Of a stretch of 64,000 nucleotides of DNA, positions 26,764-34,491 are shown in pieces; within the stretch, counting starts at the first letter, position 1; every line of letters begins with the position of its first letter. The stretch lies in NCBI RefSeq assembly GCF_003258315.1, contig NZ_CP030032.1, positions 2,829,804 to 2,893,803 of the forward strand, written 5' to 3'. The notes under the pieces are model-generated. The model made no database searches and was not told where the DNA came from. It saw nothing but the letters and a program-made list of their open reading frames with translations. Made by a program: the position numbers and the translations under genes. Origin of the DNA: Bradymonas sediminis. GTDB lineage: Bacteria > Myxococcota_A > Bradymonadia > Bradymonadales > Bradymonadaceae.

Positions 26764-27357
26764 TTAAAAACCAAGTCCAAGTTCTGCTGCCTGGCCTTTG
26801 ATTACCGCAAACTTAAACTTACTCAATTCAGCCTGACCCGCCGTATACATGACTTCGGTGATCAAGCGATAGGGCGTCGTCTCGTCAGCGACGATGGTCA
26901 CGACGGGCTCGTGCTTCTTACCCAGAAGTTCGGCCAATCGTTTCGCCTTCTTATTCTCTTCGACAATTTTATCAAAGAGCGGTTGGATATGCAGACTCGC
27001 CTCGCCGCCCTTCTTCTGACTCTTGTCGACGTCTCCGTCTTTAATGTCGACGGCCTGGTCGCTATTCACGAGAATCGCTTTACGCGAAATCGTGATCGTC
27101 GTCATATCCTCGGCGCCCAACTGGGTGATACTGGTCGGGACCTGGAGGTCCGGGCCAGCGACCTTAATCGGAAGGTCACCGAAGTTCTTCATAAGGAACA
27201 CGAGCATGATGACAAGAATATCCATGAAGGAGTTCATGCCCAGCGTCGCGCCACCTTCTTCAGAACGACCTTTTTTGTTCGCCTTGCGCTTGCGCTGCTC
27301 CTGAATCCACTTCTCTTCGTCTTGGTCGAAGCCTGTGATACCTGCCTTATCCACCAT
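26764..27357 (-). CDS. ExbD/TolR-family motor protein with canonical transmembrane Asp
   Basis: 197 residues. A short charged cytoplasmic N-terminus (WIQEQRKRKANKKGRSEEGG) leads to one transmembrane helix MNSFMDILVIMLVFLMKNFG with Asp46 at the position of the proton-carrying Asp of ExbD/TolR. The periplasmic domain follows, with ISRKAILVNSDQAVDI and a C-terminal VTIVADETTPYRLITEVMYTAG typical of ExbD. With ExbB it would form a proton-driven motor in the inner membrane. It is similar to AglQ/AglS of Myxococcus gliding machinery. It sits between the other exbD-like gene and the TonB-like gene. Confidence 0.92.
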   Translation of the reverse strand: MVDKAGITGFDQDEEKWIQEQRKRKANKKGRSEEGGATLGMNSFMDILVIMLVFLMKNFGDLPIKVAGPDLQVPTSITQLGAEDMTTITISRKAILVNSDQAVDIKDGDVDKSQKKGGEASLHIQPLFDKIVEENKKAKRLAELLGKKHEPVVTIVADETTPYRLITEVMYTAGQAELSKFKFAVIKGQAAELGLGF

Positions 27358-27407
27358 CTCTTATCTCCCATGCGCCGAGGCGCAATTACACTGCGAAAGC
27401 GCTTATT

Positions 27408-28073
27408 TTACTGAACAACCGAAAGGACCGGGTCGCTAAACAACGCAACCGGAGCGTTAGCTTCGACCTTAGCATCTGCGTCGAAGAACTCGGCGGTATC
27501 GGAATAGGAGTCTTTCTCACGAACGTAGCGAACTGCGTCCATCACCTGAACCAGCACCACATAAGGAATGCTAGCGTCGGCGGTGAGGTTAACAACCGTT
27601 TCCTTCGGATATTGCTTTTTGACTTTCACAAGCGTGTTATAAAGCTCACGGAAGTTATACGCAGACCAACCTTCGGCAAGCGCCTTCTCTCCGCCTTCTA
27701 CATCGCCCTTGGCAAGCTGTGCGCGAGCCGTGTCAAACTTGGCAGCGACGTTGACTTCAGGGTTGGCCAGACAAATGGTCGGTCCAGGTTGCGGACAGCC
27801 TTCCATCGGGTCGAGTTGTGCCGAGCGTGCGGCAATCCGGAAGCCCTTCGCGTTAATCGCGATAGTAAGGTTAAGCGGCTCCTCTTCCTGCTCCGGGGGT
27901 GGCTCCGTCGAGGAACCAACCGAAAGCTTTGGAGCGGTGATATTAATTACGCCGACCTGGATGAAGACAACCGATAGCAGAAGCATCGGAATCAGAATAA
28001 CAACCATATTCATGAAAGACAGAAGGTTGAGCTCTGGTACTTCGTCAGACGACTCGCGTTTGGAACGCGCCAT
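27408..28073 (-). CDS. ExbD/TolR-family protein lacking the transmembrane Asp
   Basis: 221 residues from the ATG at 28073, preceded by AAGGAGAG; an upstream GTG at 28100 is less likely. The transmembrane part LNLLSFMNMVVILIPMLLLS aligns without gaps to E. coli ExbD INVTPFIDVMLVLLIIFMV, but Asn22 (codon AAT) replaces the essential Asp. The periplasmic part is ExbD-like (NLTIAINAKGFRIAARSAQL, then LTADASIPYVVLVQVMDAVR) with an inserted Cys-containing loop (EGCPQPGPTICLANPE). It probably forms a mixed complex with the second, Asp-bearing ExbD rather than acting as a proton carrier itself (inference). It follows exbB after ~135 bp. Confidence 0.9.
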   Translation of the reverse strand: MARSKRESSDEVPELNLLSFMNMVVILIPMLLLSVVFIQVGVINITAPKLSVGSSTEPPPEQEEEPLNLTIAINAKGFRIAARSAQLDPMEGCPQPGPTICLANPEVNVAAKFDTARAQLAKGDVEGGEKALAEGWSAYNFRELYNTLVKVKKQYPKETVVNLTADASIPYVVLVQVMDAVRYVREKDSYSDTAEFFDADAKVEANAPVALFSDPVLSVVQ

Positions 28074-28133
28074 AATTGCTCTCCTTGAATCGAACGGCAC
28101 GGATACACGGTGCCCGTCGGTTTGCGAGGTGCC

Positions 28134-28158
28134 CCGCGGCTCTCTTGAGGAGCCGCGG
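28134..28158 (-). other. Intergenic hairpin between exbB-like and exbD-like genes
   Basis: A perfect 9-bp GC-rich stem CCGCGGCTC / GAGCCGCGG with a 7-base loop and no T run. Likely an mRNA stability or attenuation element within the operon. Confidence 0.5.
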
Positions 28159-28208
28159 AGCTGCCCATTTAGTCGCCCACTCTCACGGGCAATTCATGCG
28201 TGCTAGAA

Positions 28209-28847
28209 TTACTGCGCACCTTTGCCGCGCGTGACCAGCATATTCTCAAGTTTGACGCTATAAAGGTCAATCTCGTCGAGAATTTTCTTGGTCATACCCG
28301 TGAGGATAAGGTGAGCGGTAAGCGTCGGGATTGCCACGATAAGACCGAAAGCGGTCGTACTCATAGCAAGCGCGATACCAGCCGAGAGCATCTGCTGCTG
28401 CATCGACGGGTCAGCCGACTCGAGAGCCTTGAAAGCGTCGATCAGACCGATAACGGTACCGAGAAGACCGAGGAGGGTCGCGATATTAGCGACCGCGGCC
28501 AGGGCCGGCGTACGCTTTTGAACCATCGGAACGACTTCAAGCGAAATCTCTTCCATAGCGTTCTGAATCTCGACCTCGCCTTTGTCGGCGCGGGTCAGGC
28601 CAGCTTTGATGACGCGCGGCAGGGCGCGGGTCGGAGCGGCGTTGCACAGCTTGATGGCGCGGTCGATATTGTCGGCCATGACAAGCTTTTGAATCTGCGC
28701 CATGAACGCTTGCGCGTTGATGTTGTACTTAAAGAAAAGAAAGATGAAGCGTTCAATCGCAATGCCGATCGCGATGATACTCGTTGCAAGGATGAGATAC
28801 ATCCAGATAGCACCATCGGCGCGGAATGCATTAGCAATGTCGTTCAT
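28209..28847 (-). CDS. ExbB/TolQ/MotA-family proton channel protein (AglR-like)
   Basis: 212 residues with three transmembrane helices: MYLILATSIIAIGIAIERFI near the N-terminus, ALAAVANIATLLGLLGTVIG, and GIALAMSTTAFGLIVAIPTL. The central cytoplasmic loop contains the family's ALPRVIKAGLTRADKGEVEI and QNAMEEISLEVVPMVQKRTP. It forms the stator-like channel with the two downstream ExbD-type proteins and would use the proton gradient to move or energise the TonB-like protein. It begins the core motor section of the operon, after the small exported protein gene. Confidence 0.94.
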   Translation of the reverse strand: MNDIANAFRADGAIWMYLILATSIIAIGIAIERFIFLFFKYNINAQAFMAQIQKLVMADNIDRAIKLCNAAPTRALPRVIKAGLTRADKGEVEIQNAMEEISLEVVPMVQKRTPALAAVANIATLLGLLGTVIGLIDAFKALESADPSMQQQMLSAGIALAMSTTAFGLIVAIPTLTAHLILTGMTKKILDEIDLYSVKLENMLVTRGKGAQ

Positions 28848-28892
28848 GTCCTGTTACCTCTCCATGGGTAATTTGTGTCTAAAAACTCTGTG

Positions 28893-28910
28893 GGGCTTCG
28901 CTCGAAGCCC
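28893..28910 (-). other. Short hairpin upstream of exbB-like gene
   Basis: GGGCTTC / GAAGCCC with a 4-base loop (7-bp perfect stem), followed on the minus strand after six bases by GTTTTTA. It could be a weak terminator or attenuator in the 226-bp gap between the 87-residue protein gene and the exbB-like gene. Confidence 0.45.
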
Positions 28911-29074
28911 GAACATCTCCAATTGTCTTCTGCCGTTGCCTCGTGTGCTAAACGCTCTTTGAAATCCGCTCCCGAATCAGTCCAGGATTAAAGTTCCAAA
29001 ACGAGGAGACGTTTCTATAGCACAAGGAATCAGACCGAGCAATGCGGCGTTCCTTTGGCGAGGCAACAACTGCC

Positions 29075-29338
29075 TCAGAACTCTTTCTCATCCACCGTCT
29101 TAATCAGCTCGGGGATGAAGGAAGGCTTCTCTTTAAAGGGTTCGTAATCAAGATTGGCCGGCTGCAAAATATAGAATGCCTCCGGCTTCTGGATGCGTCC
29201 CTTGATTACGGTCTCTTCCAGGTCGATGACGCCCTGCTGGGCGAACGCGGTCGAGGCAAATACCATGGAGCCAACCAAGAATATCCCGGTCAGTGCTGCA
29301 CGCATTATAGTTGCCACGATTTTTCGATCTGGTCGCAT
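29075..29338 (-). CDS. Small exported protein of the motor operon
   Basis: 87 residues from the ATG at 29338, with GGAGAAT just upstream. The signal peptide is IMRAALTGIFLVGSMVFAST followed by AFAQQ. The mature ~55 residues contain VIDLEETVIKGRIQKPEAFY, then ILQPANLDYEPFKEKPSF and an acidic end (VDEKEF). No known domain is recognised. The phrase VIKGRIQKPE resembles small periplasmic proteins encoded beside TolQ/TolR-like genes in Myxococcota (recalled from general knowledge, not checked). Its place between the TPR lipoprotein and the exbB-like gene suggests a periplasmic accessory part. Confidence 0.7.
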   Translation of the reverse strand: MRPDRKIVATIMRAALTGIFLVGSMVFASTAFAQQGVIDLEETVIKGRIQKPEAFYILQPANLDYEPFKEKPSFIPELIKTVDEKEF

Positions 29339-29453
29339 ATGATTCTCCAACGCAATCCTGTTGATTCTTGGCCATCTTAAGCGAGCGTATTGCCGAAGTA
29401 CAGCAGTTTCTCGATTTGAATCGAAACACGCCGTATATCGGTGGTCGCGCTGC

Positions 29454-30803
29454 TTACTCCTCGAATGACTCACCGTCATCCTCAACGTCCGCGCCCTCAT
29501 CATCGACCTGCATCTGCGCCTGACGCATCATCTCCTGGCGCGCCTTCTCATCTTCGATCGACTTACGGGCTTCCCTTACATATTTGTCCGAAGGGTCATC
29601 CTTTGCGATCTTACTGGCGGCCGCGGCCTTATATTGGTCGAAATACTCGATCGACTTATTTAGCCGCGCGATCTTATCGACCCCCTCGATATCACTATCA
29701 AGGTAGATGACCCCAAGATTAAACAGGGCTTTATCGTATTTCGGGTCGATCTTGAGGGCTTTATTAAAACTCGAAACGGCCTGGGTAAATTCGCCCTGCC
29801 CTTTCAATGAGTTTCCAAGGTTAAGATAGGCTTCTTTATAATCCGGGAAGCTGGCGATCGCGGCGCTGAACTCATCCGAGGCGGACTGATAATCCCCCGC
29901 GCGATGATAGAGAATCCCGAGGTTATTGTGGGCTTCGGGATAGTCCGCGTTCAGCTCGATCGCGCGGCGCAATAGTACCATCGCGTCGTCCATCTCCTCC
30001 TGCTTAATCCGAATCTGGCCGAGCTTATAGTAGATCTCGGCGCGGTTCGGGCGAAGCTCGCGGGCGCGCGACAGAATCGCGGCGCCAAGCTCCAGTCGAT
30101 CGAGCTCGATATTTGCCTGGGCCATCACCATCATAGCCTCGACGTTGGTCTCGGCGCGACGAAGAATTTGCTTCGCCTTGCGGATGACTTCCTCGTATTT
30201 GCCCTCGGTGAGGTCAACTTCGAGCGCCACCGCGCGGTGGGTCATATTCTCGGGACGCAACTCCGAATAGCGCTGCGCGATCTTGCGCGCGTCGGCGGGC
30301 TGGTCCAGGCGAATATAAAGGCGCACCAGATTCAGCAGCGCGGGCGAAAAGTCAGGATTCTTGCTAAGCGCCTGGGAGTAGCGCTTCGCCGCGTTGGCGT
30401 AGTCGCCCTCGTTCTCGTAGAGCGCGCCGAGGTTATACGCGGCGAGGAAGCCGCCGTCCGCGTCCGACACCAGGTTTTGAAGCCGATCGACCGCCCCATT
30501 GCGGTCGCCGCTGCGCGCCGAGCGAAGCGCCGACTCGAGGTCGGAGATAAATCCACGGCTTAGCTTTGACTCTGCGCTCGGCGAGACCGCCGCGTCGCCG
30601 GAAGCCCCATCGGGCTCTGGCATGTCTTGGGTCAACTCATCCGAGCTCGCGATCTTCTGCTCACTCGCCGGTGTGACGTCGGTCTCAAGCGCGCTCTTCG
30701 CGTCCGGCTTGGGGGCCGCGGTCGAGCACGCCCCGACGCTGGCCGACAGCGCGGCGAGCAGGGCAAATCGGGCGATTCGTGATCCGTTAATAAGGTCAAT
30801 CAT
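29454..30803 (-). CDS. TPR lipoprotein of the motor operon (GltE/AglT-like)
   Basis: 449 residues. Lipoprotein signal IARFALLAALSASVGAC, lipobox SVGAC. After an acidic linker come eight or more TPR units, for example AAYNLGALYENEGDYANAAK, EIYYKLGQIRIKQEEMDDAM and AHNNLGILYHRAGDYQSASD, then an acidic C-terminus. It is probably anchored to the outer membrane facing the periplasm and acts as a scaffold. Its ATG overlaps the stop of the 1205-residue TPR gene by four bases (ATGA), so the two are translationally coupled. In Myxococcus, TPR lipoproteins accompany the Agl/Glt motor; the resemblance is architectural only. Confidence 0.87.
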   Translation of the reverse strand: MIDLINGSRIARFALLAALSASVGACSTAAPKPDAKSALETDVTPASEQKIASSDELTQDMPEPDGASGDAAVSPSAESKLSRGFISDLESALRSARSGDRNGAVDRLQNLVSDADGGFLAAYNLGALYENEGDYANAAKRYSQALSKNPDFSPALLNLVRLYIRLDQPADARKIAQRYSELRPENMTHRAVALEVDLTEGKYEEVIRKAKQILRRAETNVEAMMVMAQANIELDRLELGAAILSRARELRPNRAEIYYKLGQIRIKQEEMDDAMVLLRRAIELNADYPEAHNNLGILYHRAGDYQSASDEFSAAIASFPDYKEAYLNLGNSLKGQGEFTQAVSSFNKALKIDPKYDKALFNLGVIYLDSDIEGVDKIARLNKSIEYFDQYKAAAASKIAKDDPSDKYVREARKSIEDEKARQEMMRQAQMQVDDEGADVEDDGESFEE

Positions 30804-33800
30804 AGCTGCTCTCCCTGCGGATCTTCCGCGGACTCGCTCGCGTCGGGCGAAGCCGGCACGGGAGCCACGAGGCTCTCCTGATACGTTTCGGCGCCCATAT
30901 ACGAGCCGCCGGTGCGCGTGCGCTGTGCGACCTCGCGGCGCTCCTCCTTATAGAGAGGATATTTTGCGGGCATATACTCGTTGAGGTGCTCGAGCGTGCG
31001 CTTGGTCCACTCGTTGACGACCTTCTCTTCGCGCGCTTTTTGAACGGCGCCCTCGTAGAATTCGATCGCCTTATCCTCGAGCGGGACGACCATATCGTCG
31101 AGCTGGGTGCGGTAGATATCCCACTGTTCGGTGCCCTCCTCGAAGGGAATCGGCACATTGTACAGAGCTTTGGCGAACTCCTCATAGATGCTGCCGGTAC
31201 GGAAGTACGCGGCGAGGGTCCACTCAAGGCTGCCGTAGTTGAAGACATCCTGGAACGAGGCCGCGACGATCTTCTGGTCGGCGACCTTTTTCTCCAGCAA
31301 CTTACCCTGCTGCTTCATGCTGCCTTTGATCTGGATCTTCTTCCACTGCTGGAATTCATCCTCGGCGAGCTCGAAGCGAGCCTTGGCCCCGAAATACGAG
31401 CCGGGCTGTCCCCTCTCGATGCCGCGCGTGCGGTATTCTTTGACGATATTATTATATTCGGCCAACGCCCGGGTGCGGTTGCCGGCCTGCGCGTAATTGT
31501 CGGCGATCATCGTCATGCCTTCGAGGACACGCACGGTCTCCTCCGAGCGGCTGCCGAATTTGCGACGGTGCACGCCGATCGCGTTGGTCATCGCGCGCTG
31601 GTTGCCGGCCTTCTTCCAATTCTGGACGGCCTGCCATTGCGCGCCAGCTGCGTCCTCGGCGCCCGGATAGTTGTCGACATACTTCTCGAACAATCTCGCG
31701 GCCTTGGTATAGCGCTGCAAATTCTCGGTAAGAACCGCCGCGCTCCGAAGCGCGGTCTGACGGCGCTCGGGCACATCAAAGCCCATGGCGCTCAGGGTCT
31801 CCGAGTTGTCGCCCTTATATTTCTCGTAGAAGAGCTCGTAGGACTGGATCGCCTTGTCGAAGTCGAAGAAGCGATCGGAGTTCACCGCCACACGGTAGAG
31901 CGCGTAGCCGGCGAGCGGATCGTTCGGGTAGTCCCGATTCACTCGCTCAAAGAGGTTCATCGCCGATTCATATTTACCGACATTCTCGTAGGCAACCGCG
32001 GCGTTATTAAGCGCTTTGGAGGCAAAGGGATGGTCGGGGGCGTTGTTGACCAGGCGCAGGTACTCAGCGGCCGCCTCGTCATATTTCTTCGCCTGAAAGA
32101 GCTGCTCGGCGGACTTAAACATCGCGCCCAGCTGGAACTGACGGACCTCGTCTTTGATGGCCTGCGCCTGGTCACCTTTGATGACCGTGCTCAACTTCTC
32201 AGCCCACATCGACAGATTCGCGTAGTCTTTTTCCTGGCGGTAGGTCTCAAGAATCAAACTTCCCGACAGATACGCGAGCTCGTTCTCCGGATAATTGTCG
32301 ACAACCCACGCGAAGCGCTCACGCGCGGTGTTATAGTCCTTATAATCGTAGAAGAGTTTGCCGGCTTGGAACGCGAATTTAAGGTCGAGTTCGGGGTCGC
32401 CGTCATTCTCAAGGCCCAGGACCACGTAGCGATCCATCGCCGTCACGTATTGGTAAACGCGCTCGGGGATCGGGTCGGGTTGGATGGTCACGATCTGACC
32501 ATCATTATCGGCAGCCTGCGGAGTGTCGTCGGCCTGCTTTTGAGCGGCCTCGCGCGCGTCGTCGGCGGCGCCACCGGTGAGCGCTCGCCCGCCAATTTCG
32601 CCGCGCGCAACGCGCTCTTGAATGTCGAACTCAAGCGCTTTAATGGCGTTGAAGGCAGCTTTTTCTTGGTACGTATTCTTCACGAGATCGAGCTCGCGAA
32701 CGACCTTATACTGTTCGTAGGCGGGGTCGTATTGCGCCGAATAGAATAGACATTCGGCGTAATAGAAATTCCACTGATAAACATCTTTGTCGTTCGGGTA
32801 GCGCGCGAGGAAATCAGCGTACCCCGAAGCAGCGGCCTTATAGCGCTCCCGCGCCAAGGCCAGCATGTCTTCGTCCTGGCGGACGATGGCCTCGTCTTTG
32901 AGGTTCTGCGCCTGCTCGTGGAACCAGGTCGCCGACTGAATCAGGTTGTCTTTAACCAGGTTATTCGCGTAGCGCAGCGGCGTCTCACGCCCGACACGCT
33001 TTTGATACGCGTACCAGTCGCTCTCGGGGCCGTAATAGGCGAGCAGCTTGCTGCGCTCCTGGAACGCGGCGTCCTGTCGACCGTCGCGCACCATTGAGAG
33101 GATCAACTTCTCGTGGAGCTGCGGATTCTCTGCGTCGCGCGGATATTTCTCGAGCGTATAGGTGATGACATCGCCCGCGATATCGTAGCGGGTATTGTCG
33201 AACATATACTCGACCAGCTGCACCAGAACTTCGCGCTCGTAGGGCTCATCGCCGCCAAGATAGGAGCGCACTCGCGGCATCCCGAACTGGTCGTCCACGG
33301 CGCCATCGAGATCCCAATCCTGCTCGGCGAGGCTGACCGCGATATATTGGATCGACTCGGCGCGAAGCACCGAACCGGAGCGGCCGGTGATGCGTTTTTG
33401 CTCGTCACTATACTCGACGAGGCGCTTGAATTCCGAGATCGCCTTATCGAATTGGTCGAGACGATAATACGTCCACGCCAACTTATAGAGCGCCTTATCG
33501 AAGAAGTCGCTGTCGCTATATTGCATCGCCTGTTCGTAGGCGTAGCGGGCTTTTTCGAGGTCTTCGGCGCCATCAGAGGCCGAGAACCAATACTCACCGA
33601 TGCGCACCCATGATTCGGGAACGAAGCGGCTCTCCGGGTATTTGTCGACCAACGTCATCAACAGGTCACGCGCGGCCTCTTCCTCGTTACTCTGCAACTT
33701 GGTGTAGGCGAGCAAATACAGGGCGCCGTCGACTTGCTCATAGTCGGGCCAGTCATCGACAAGACGCTGAAAGAGCATGGCCGTCTGCGTAAAATCACGC

Positions 33801-34417
33801 GAGGGCAACGCCGGTGGGTCGGCACGCTCGCCGTCCTCATACGCCTGCATCTCGGACTGATAAGCCTCGTCGGCGCTCAGGTAGTCGGCGTTGGCCTTCT
33901 CGAAATGCAACTCGGCGAGTCGAAAGAGGGCATCCGGCGTGTACCCGGGGGTGCGAGGATAGCGACGAATATACTCTTCGAAGGCCGCGATGGCCTCATT
34001 TCGTCGCCGCTGCTCGACCGCATCAAGCGTGCTGATCTTCGAGCTATAGCCGGCGTTCACCTGTGCGACGCGCCGGTTATATTCAGCCTCGACGATCGAG
34101 TCGACGGTCGCCTTATAGCCATCCATTTCAGCGGAATAGTGCTTATAGGCTTCCTGGTACTCGCGCAGCGCCTCCGCACGCGCGACCGCGGCCGGGTCGG
34201 CGTCATCGGCCACCTCTGGCGCGTCGACATCCGTGGCGGCCGACTCCGTGGCGGCGGGCTCGTTTGCGGCTTCGCCGGTGGCCTCGACCTGATTCTCATC
34301 GGGCGGAGGGGCGTCCTGGGCGACCACGGGGGATGCAAACCCCACACAGAGACAGAGGACGCATCCCGCGGCGCGCAGCGGAGAGGAAGTGCTACGTTGA
34401 AATTTCCAAGAGAGCAT
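30800..34417 (-). CDS. Very large periplasmic TPR protein of the motor operon
   Basis: 1205 residues from the ATG at 34417 (an upstream in-frame start at 34459 would add 14 residues). The signal peptide is SPLRAAGCVLCLCVGFASPV followed by VAQD. An acidic Ala/Glu/Asp-rich region is followed by a long array of TPR-like units over most of the protein (TPDALFRLAELHFEKANADY, ALYKLAWTYYRLDQFDKAIS, LNNAAVAYENVGKYESAMNL, ALYRVAVNSDRFFDFDKAIQ). It has no membrane segment after the signal. It would be a large periplasmic scaffold. It resembles the oversized TPR proteins of the Myxococcus gliding operons in architecture. Confidence 0.88.
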   Translation of the reverse strand: MLSWKFQRSTSSPLRAAGCVLCLCVGFASPVVAQDAPPPDENQVEATGEAANEPAATESAATDVDAPEVADDADPAAVARAEALREYQEAYKHYSAEMDGYKATVDSIVEAEYNRRVAQVNAGYSSKISTLDAVEQRRRNEAIAAFEEYIRRYPRTPGYTPDALFRLAELHFEKANADYLSADEAYQSEMQAYEDGERADPPALPSRDFTQTAMLFQRLVDDWPDYEQVDGALYLLAYTKLQSNEEEAARDLLMTLVDKYPESRFVPESWVRIGEYWFSASDGAEDLEKARYAYEQAMQYSDSDFFDKALYKLAWTYYRLDQFDKAISEFKRLVEYSDEQKRITGRSGSVLRAESIQYIAVSLAEQDWDLDGAVDDQFGMPRVRSYLGGDEPYEREVLVQLVEYMFDNTRYDIAGDVITYTLEKYPRDAENPQLHEKLILSMVRDGRQDAAFQERSKLLAYYGPESDWYAYQKRVGRETPLRYANNLVKDNLIQSATWFHEQAQNLKDEAIVRQDEDMLALARERYKAAASGYADFLARYPNDKDVYQWNFYYAECLFYSAQYDPAYEQYKVVRELDLVKNTYQEKAAFNAIKALEFDIQERVARGEIGGRALTGGAADDAREAAQKQADDTPQAADNDGQIVTIQPDPIPERVYQYVTAMDRYVVLGLENDGDPELDLKFAFQAGKLFYDYKDYNTARERFAWVVDNYPENELAYLSGSLILETYRQEKDYANLSMWAEKLSTVIKGDQAQAIKDEVRQFQLGAMFKSAEQLFQAKKYDEAAAEYLRLVNNAPDHPFASKALNNAAVAYENVGKYESAMNLFERVNRDYPNDPLAGYALYRVAVNSDRFFDFDKAIQSYELFYEKYKGDNSETLSAMGFDVPERRQTALRSAAVLTENLQRYTKAARLFEKYVDNYPGAEDAAGAQWQAVQNWKKAGNQRAMTNAIGVHRRKFGSRSEETVRVLEGMTMIADNYAQAGNRTRALAEYNNIVKEYRTRGIERGQPGSYFGAKARFELAEDEFQQWKKIQIKGSMKQQGKLLEKKVADQKIVAASFQDVFNYGSLEWTLAAYFRTGSIYEEFAKALYNVPIPFEEGTEQWDIYRTQLDDMVVPLEDKAIEFYEGAVQKAREEKVVNEWTKRTLEHLNEYMPAKYPLYKEERREVAQRTRTGGSYMGAETYQESLVAPVPASPDASESAEDPQGEQL

Positions 34418-34491
34418 GTTCAGCCTGGTGCTTCGAACGTCCGGATCAGGCCCGCGCAAGCGTCTGCGCCGGCGGCCCGATCACTCGAGTG

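Noticed and set aside
30986-32749. 587-codon open frame on the plus strand
   Set aside because: It is antisense to the 1205-residue TPR protein, which has a signal peptide and clear repeats.
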